NCBI GenBank assembly: GCA_035294305.1 | Contig: DATGLD010000034.1 | Span: 1-64,000 of the forward strand | From: DASRBN01 sp035294305 | GTDB taxonomy: Bacteria; Chloroflexota; Ktedonobacteria; Ktedonobacterales; Ktedonobacteraceae | Direction: 5' to 3' | DNA: 64,000 nucleotides | In this document: in pieces, positions 62,413-64,000 of the stretch | Position numbering within the stretch: the first letter of the stretch is position 1 | Layout of the letters: each line of letters starts with the position of its first letter | Notes under the pieces: model-generated | Told to the model about the DNA's origin: nothing | The model's database searches: none | What the model saw: only the letters and a program-made list of their open reading frames with translations | Translations under genes and position numbers: made by a program

Positions 62413-63468
62413 TCAGTACCCCTCGCTTGCAGTCACATCTATTTTGCCCCAGAAGAGGCGATAGGTGAGAATGAAGTAGATGGCGGCCAGGACGATGCCG
62501 ATACTCCACCAGACCAATCCCACGGTCTGACCATACTGTGATGCCGAGGCGTTCTGAATAGTCAGGCTATAAGCGGGATTCACGGCGGGCAGCATTAATG
62601 GATACAGGCCAAAGGCGGCGCTGGCGAGCATGCCAACGATGAAGGCACAGGAAAAGAAAAAGGAGGTCAGGTCGCGCTCGCGCAAGTTAAAAGAGATGGA
62701 GCCCACAAGGCCAATCAGCGCGGTAAGCGGGAAGATAAATCCCCAGGGGCGCGCAAAGAAGCTGGCGATGATATGGGGCTGGACGGCAAAGGTCGCTATC
62801 GTTCCCAGTATTGCAAATATGAGAGTGGCGATCCAGGCTCCTCTTGCGATACGGCGGCTGCGGATATTGAGGCCTCCTCTTGTCTTGACCGCGACATAGG
62901 TGGCGCCGTGAGTTGTGAGAACGGCAAGCGCCATCAGGGCGATGAGAATAGTGTACCAGTCCAGGATACCAGGATTGGCGCTGAAAGGATTGAAATCCGT
63001 CCACAGCGCCTGGAAAAAGTTGCCGTTCTTGTCGAGCGGCACGCCGCGAATGACATTGGCCATCGCTGCCCCATAGAAGATGGCGAGCAGGGCGCTACCG
63101 ATAAAGAATATGCCATCCCAGAAGGAGCTCCAGACCGGATTTGGAAGCAGCGAGCGCAGTTCAATGGCGATACCACGCAGCATCAAGGGCCAGAGGACAA
63201 TGATTAAGGGCAGGTAGAAGCCGCTGAAACTGGAGGCATACAGCACAGGGAAGCTGAAGAAGAGCGTGCCTCCTGCCGCGATCAGCCAGACCTCGTTGCC
63301 GTCCCAGACCGGTCCAATCGCGCGCAGGATCAGGCGGCGCTCGGAATCATTTCTGGCCGCGAACGGGTGAATGACGCCGGCCCCCAGATCAAAACCATCC
63401 AGTACAACGTACATGATGAGCATAAAACCCACCAGAATAAACCATAGCGTCTGCATCTTCGCACTCAT
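62413..63468 (-). CDS. cydB: Cytochrome bd oxidase subunit II
   Basis: 351 residues with about eight membrane helices. FILVGFMLIMYVVLDGFDLG with GAGVIHPF, then GPVWDGNEVWLIAAGGTLFF and FSGFYLPLIIVLWPLM, are the core signatures of CydB, the partner of CydA in the quinol oxidase that reduces O2 without pumping protons. The ATG overlaps the cydA stop by 4 bases (ATGA). An inverted-repeat element begins a few bases past the stop. Confidence 0.95.
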   Translation of the reverse strand: MSAKMQTLWFILVGFMLIMYVVLDGFDLGAGVIHPFAARNDSERRLILRAIGPVWDGNEVWLIAAGGTLFFSFPVLYASSFSGFYLPLIIVLWPLMLRGIAIELRSLLPNPVWSSFWDGIFFIGSALLAIFYGAAMANVIRGVPLDKNGNFFQALWTDFNPFSANPGILDWYTILIALMALAVLTTHGATYVAVKTRGGLNIRSRRIARGAWIATLIFAILGTIATFAVQPHIIASFFARPWGFIFPLTALIGLVGSISFNLRERDLTSFFFSCAFIVGMLASAAFGLYPLMLPAVNPAYSLTIQNASASQYGQTVGLVWWSIGIVLAAIYFILTYRLFWGKIDVTASEGY

Positions 63469-64000
63469 CCTTCTACTAACTGATCGGTCAATCCCTCGAC
63501 CTCCTGCGGACCCTCTTCCTTTTGCACGGGGCCGCGCAGCATTTCAAAGACCACGAGCAAGACATACAACAGGCCGATCAGCAGGTACATCCCGGCGAAC
63601 CCGATCAGAGTGAAGAGGACATTGCCCGACGATAAGACCGGAGACGAGCCTGAGATGGTACGCAGCAGCCCAAAAACGATCCAGGGCTGGCGGCCAAGTT
63701 CGGTCGTGAACCATCCTGCGGTATTGGCAATAAAGGGGAAAGGCGTCGCCAGCATCAAAATCCACAGCATCCAGCGCGCGCGGAAGAGGCGACCGCGCCA
63801 CAACAGGAGGAACGAGAGGCCCATAATAGCAATGAAAATGGTGCCGAGCCCAACCATAATATGATAGCTATAATACAGCAGCGCAACATTATCGGGGCGC
63901 TGATCGGCGGGAAAGGCATCGAGGCCCCTGACCTCAGCCGTCCAGCGCCGGTAGGTGAGGAAACTGAGCACATTGGGTATGATCAGCGGATTGTCAAGGG
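63465..64000 (-). CDS. cydA: Cytochrome bd oxidase subunit I, C-terminal part (cut by window edge)
   Basis: The frame is open from the window edge (64000) to the stop at 63465. The last 178 or so codons of cydA are present. GWFTTELGRQPWIVFGLLRT is the conserved CydA segment near the C-terminal helices, and further helices (VGLGTIFIAIMGLSFLLLW, LFTLIGFAGMYLLIGLLYVL) follow. CydA binds hemes b558, b595 and d and oxidises quinol. The N-terminal heme ligands and Q-loop are outside the window. Confidence 0.95.
   Translation of the reverse strand, partial: LDNPLIIPNVLSFLTYRRWTAEVRGLDAFPADQRPDNVALLYYSYHIMVGLGTIFIAIMGLSFLLLWRGRLFRARWMLWILMLATPFPFIANTAGWFTTELGRQPWIVFGLLRTISGSSPVLSSGNVLFTLIGFAGMYLLIGLLYVLLVVFEMLRGPVQKEEGPQEVEGLTDQLVEG

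Overview
The window looks like one chromosomal segment of a GC-rich bacterium. Gene content points to the phylum Chloroflexota, most likely a member of Ktedonobacteria, but this is inferred from content and not from a phylogeny. The clues are the rpoB-rpoC-rpsL-rpsG-fusA-tuf order, probable F420-type enzymes, SPW-type membrane proteins, peptide-type ABC systems placed beside a glycosidase, very large FtsX-type permeases, and many short inverted repeats scattered between genes.

Layout. Positions 1-11.8 kb (minus strand) hold the transcription/translation core: rpoB, rpoC, rpsL, rpsG, fusA and the start of tuf. Positions 11.8-13.0 kb have no long gene; they hold a possible rpoB leader, two 32-base direct repeats, a 20-codon ORF with a near-ideal ribosome binding site, a candidate folded RNA and a VOC-family gene fragment. 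Positions 13.0-24.2 kb (minus) encode an export-type ABC cluster of three paralogous permeases of about 1000 residues and two ATPases, one with an AbrB-like tail. Positions 24.6-30 kb (minus) carry a decayed LLM-type oxidoreductase, a membrane protein, a cysteine synthase-like enzyme, a single-domain response regulator, an Rrf2 regulator and a ResB protein. Positions 30-37 kb (minus) form a sugar-use locus: LacI regulator with its own promoter and operator, binding protein, two permeases and a GH1 beta-glucosidase, without an ATPase gene.

Positions 37-44.3 kb contain a two-component system and succinate dehydrogenase (sdhC-D-A-B, plus strand). Positions 44.6-48.4 kb (minus) hold an ECF sigma factor, a zinc-binding transmembrane anti-sigma factor, a small CxxC protein and a membrane-anchored sulfite-oxidase-like molybdoenzyme. 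Positions 48.6-54.5 kb (plus) hold a ROK kinase, TlyA, a benzoate-CoA ligase-like enzyme, a degenerate crotonase, a Nudix hydrolase, a MaoC-like protein and two tRNAs (Leu-GAG, Val-UAC). Positions 54.8-64 kb hold an acetate-transporter-like protein, a broken Uma2 gene, a PPOX-family protein, two SPW-like membrane proteins, a MarR/DHA2 drug-efflux pair, an SPFH protein with a helical partner, and cydAB at the right edge (cydA cut by the window).

Working together: sdhCDAB and cydAB serve aerobic respiration. The LacI locus would import and hydrolyse beta-glucosides, and a ROK kinase elsewhere in the window could phosphorylate the glucose released. The MarR/DHA2 pair and the FtsX-type ABC cluster look like efflux or envelope-defence functions. 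I found no phage, integrase, transposase, CRISPR array or toxin-antitoxin pair. The least explained parts are the ABC cluster with the AbrB-tailed ATPase, the inverted-repeat element families, and the small ORF/RNA region near 12.2-12.4 kb.
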